Source: Kiritimatiellia bacterium (lineage in GTDB: Bacteria > Verrucomicrobiota > Kiritimatiellia > RFP12 > UBA1067). Taken from it: a DNA stretch of 7,416 nt. The stretch is from positions 1 through 7,416 of the forward strand of contig JAKSOY010000220.1 in the NCBI GenBank assembly GCA_024405255.1. Direction: 5' to 3'. The notes beneath the pieces are model-generated. The model did no database searches. It was not told the DNA's origin and saw only the letters and a program-made list of their open reading frames with translations. Below, in pieces: positions 6,061-7,416 of this stretch (its first letter is position 1; every line of letters begins with the position of its first letter). A program made the translations under genes and the position numbers.

Positions 6061-6792
6061 TCAGTTTGAGGAAGAACGGGATAGGGTCGAACGGGATTGA
6101 ACAGTCTTCTGAACACGTGCGGACTTCAAGGCGGCGAGTCCCGACTGCGCATCGACGACGGCGAGTGCGAACTGGGTACGGCCCGTTCCATCGAGCGTGT
6201 TGCGTTCACAGGTGAAAATGCGTTCACCGGCGGGACTCGGATAGCGCACGGCAAAACCGTTGACGAGTCGCGTCATTGGGCGACCTTGACACTGCGTTAC
6301 GAGAACGGCACGAAGACACCGGTCGAAGTAGGCATCCGCCGCTGCGGGCGTGGGAAAGACGGGAGAACGCGCGAGTACGCCGACCACGCGATACGTGCGC
6401 GAATCGACGATCAGCCGTTCGGGACGAAGACTCGTACAGGCCTCGGACGCACGCTCGCGTGCCTGAGGTTGTCCGGCAGTTTTCACATCCGCAGCCGCAC
6501 CTCGCGTCTCATTGGTCGAAGAATGCCGAGGAACGTCCAACGTCTGCTCGGGAGCATCTGTCGCCAATTCCAGCGCGACATATTTCTCCGTCGCAGAGCG
6601 AAGACCGTCATAGCCGCTTTCGTCCACGAGAGTCGTGCCAAGCTGCGTCGAGAAGATGCTCGAGAGGTCGAGTTGAACGCCACGATCAACGCGCAATTCG
6701 ATCGCCGAAACAGAGAACGCGCAAAAAAACGCACCTGCCAGAAGCGCGAGGCGCTTCGGCAGACGGCGTCGATCGGTGAGACCGAGACGCAT
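6061..6792 (-). CDS. Exported hypothetical protein with four cysteines
   Basis: I do not recognise this 243-residue protein. Residues 1-30 form a signal peptide (cleavage after VSA). Its n-region, DRRRLPK, loosely resembles a twin-arginine motif, but a proline sits where a hydrophobic residue is expected, so ordinary Sec export is as likely. Residues about 78-118 are low complexity and polar, a probable linker. The C-terminal half (about 119-225) looks folded and contains C119, C159, C168 and C195, enough for two disulfides in the periplasm. The tail is Ser/Arg-rich. The start is supported by GAGG 7 nt upstream. It lies 31 nt after the triple-repeat gene and 3 nt before the thermonuclease gene, a spacing that suggests linked function with the nuclease. 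Confidence 0.75.
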   Translation of the reverse strand: MRLGLTDRRRLPKRLALLAGAFFCAFSVSAIELRVDRGVQLDLSSIFSTQLGTTLVDESGYDGLRSATEKYVALELATDAPEQTLDVPRHSSTNETRGAAADVKTAGQPQARERASEACTSLRPERLIVDSRTYRVVGVLARSPVFPTPAAADAYFDRCLRAVLVTQCQGRPMTRLVNGFAVRYPSPAGERIFTCERNTLDGTGRTQFALAVVDAQSGLAALKSARVQKTVQSRSTLSRSSSN

Positions 6793-6823
6793 CAGGAGTC
6801 CTCACCGTTCCGCATGAGAAAAC

Positions 6824-7384
6824 TTACTTGCGGTGCTGTTCGCAATAGCGCCAGCCCGGACCCGCCTTGCGCGTGCACTGCTTGCCGTTTTCGGTAAGTG
6901 CACGGCACTGTCCAAGGTCCTTCTTCGGATCGGCGAGCTTTTTGAACTTCTCGTGCTGGGCGCAGAAGAGTCCATGCGGAAGCGCATGGCGCGTGCACTG
7001 CTTACCTTCTTCGGTAAGGGACTTGCACTGGGTCTTCGTCGCCTGGTCGGCGTGCTGGGCGCAATATTCCTTACCCTCCAGTGCCGCGCGCTTGCAGCGT
7101 TCGCCATCAAGCGTACGTCCCTTGCACTGGTGGGAGACAGCCTTGTCGGTCGTAGGCTTCTTCGCCTCAGCCTTCGCAGCCGGCTTGACGGCTTCGGTCT
7201 TCTTGGTTTCAACCTTAGCGACCGGCTTAGCCGCCGTTGTCTTGGCCTTTGCAGCAGTCGGCTTCGCGACGCTTTGCTGCTTAGCCGCAGGCTTCGCCTG
7301 CTTGTTGCCAAACTTAAAGATGGACTCACCCAAAGCACCCGAACAAACGAACGCCGCAATCGCGAGGATCAACAATCTATGCAT
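6824..7384 (-). CDS. Exported Lys/Ala-rich protein with three C-C-C-H repeats (DUF5763-like)
   Basis: This 186-residue protein has a signal peptide (1-19, cleavage after ALG). A Lys/Ala/Pro/Thr-rich, strongly basic disordered segment (about 24-84, like a histone H1 tail) follows. Then come three copies of a 25-residue unit with identical spacing, C-x9-C-x10-C-x2-H. The ligands are C87/C97/C108/H111, C120/C130/C141/H144 and C160/C170/C181/H184. Each unit also keeps T at +4 and G at +7. The pattern suggests one zinc per unit and resembles a domain of unknown function I associate with DUF5763; that name is from memory. The basic tail plus metal-finger-like repeats make nucleic-acid or cell-wall polymer binding plausible but unproven. 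AAGGA lies 8 nt before the ATG. It is the first gene of the run inside this window, and no clear promoter is seen in the 32 nt upstream. Confidence 0.85.
   Translation of the reverse strand: MHRLLILAIAAFVCSGALGESIFKFGNKQAKPAAKQQSVAKPTAAKAKTTAAKPVAKVETKKTEAVKPAAKAEAKKPTTDKAVSHQCKGRTLDGERCKRAALEGKEYCAQHADQATKTQCKSLTEEGKQCTRHALPHGLFCAQHEKFKKLADPKKDLGQCRALTENGKQCTRKAGPGWRYCEQHRK
6869..7018 (-). repeat. Internal DNA repeat encoding C-C-C-H units 2 and 3
   Basis: Two 30-base copies at 6869-6898 and 6989-7018 differ at three positions and lie 120 bases (40 codons) apart. They encode the start of repeat units 3 and 2 (LTE-G-KQCTR). Unit 1 is less similar at DNA level and lies 33 codons from unit 2. 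This points to a more recent duplication of units 2 and 3, or to gene conversion between them. Confidence 0.7.
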
Positions 7385-7416
7385 ATTAAATTTCCTTTCA
7401 AAATGTACACTTATTG
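7385..7416. other. Upstream edge of the five-gene run
   Basis: These 32 bases are AT-rich compared with the genes and contain the AAGGA ribosome-binding site at 7397-7393. A TACATT on the minus strand could be a poor -10 box, but it lacks both a -35 partner within the window and the TGn extension seen at the other two promoters. Whether the operon begins here or extends further upstream cannot be decided. Confidence 0.4.

Noticed and set aside
6750..6792. A twin-arginine export signal (DRRRLPK) on the four-cysteine protein.
   Set aside because: The motif departs from the consensus at two positions, including a proline in a hydrophobic position, so I do not assign the Tat route.
6842..7128. 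The regular repeats in the first gene considered as a CRISPR-like or tandem array.
   Set aside because: The periodicity follows codon boundaries of one open reading frame, the spacing differs (33 and 40 codons), and the conservation is at protein level.

Overview
This GC-rich window reads as chromosomal DNA of a Gram-negative bacterium. All seven credible genes lie on the minus strand, so the reading order runs from high to low coordinates. I suspect the Verrucomicrobiota/Kiritimatiellota/Lentisphaerota side of bacterial diversity. The reasons are a secreted multidomain glycoside hydrolase ending in an NPCBM-type module, small exported proteins with CxxxTxxGxxC...CxxH repeats, and clear signal peptides. 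There is no marker gene, so this placement is a guess.

Region A (7384 down to 4325) is a tight five-gene run with gaps of 31, 3, 44 and 39 nt, probably one operon. In order it holds an exported Lys/Ala-rich protein with three identical-spacing C-C-C-H repeats, an exported 243-residue protein of unknown function with four cysteines, an exported staphylococcal-nuclease-like (thermonuclease) enzyme with all catalytic residues, a cytoplasmic stand-alone HD-domain phosphohydrolase, and a small helical/coiled-coil protein. The first three carry signal peptides, so part of this operon acts in the envelope. A role in handling extracellular or periplasmic nucleic acid is inference.

Region B (4324 down to 1232) starts with its own extended -10 promoter (TGGTATAAT). 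The predicted transcript begins at the foot of an 8-bp hairpin, then has an 80-nt leader and a good Shine-Dalgarno. The gene encodes a 997-residue secreted glycoside hydrolase. It has a beta-sandwich, a TIM barrel with a KFD motif reminiscent of clan GH-D (alpha-galactosidase type), a C-terminal beta domain, a proline-rich linker and an NPCBM-like carbohydrate-binding module.

Region C (1231 down to 20) has a 147-nt spacer with a nested inverted repeat, then a second strong extended -10 promoter placed so close to ribD that the ribD mRNA is predicted to be leaderless. RibD is the bifunctional riboflavin-biosynthesis deaminase/reductase. No FMN riboswitch lies in front of it. The 19 bases after the ribD stop are too few to say what follows.

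Nearly every gene also has a long open frame on the opposite strand, up to 1009 codons. Each of these is in exact codon register with the real gene and is explained by rarity of TTA, CTA and TCA codons, so none is annotated. No rRNA, tRNA, CRISPR, insertion sequence or convincing U-tract terminator was seen.
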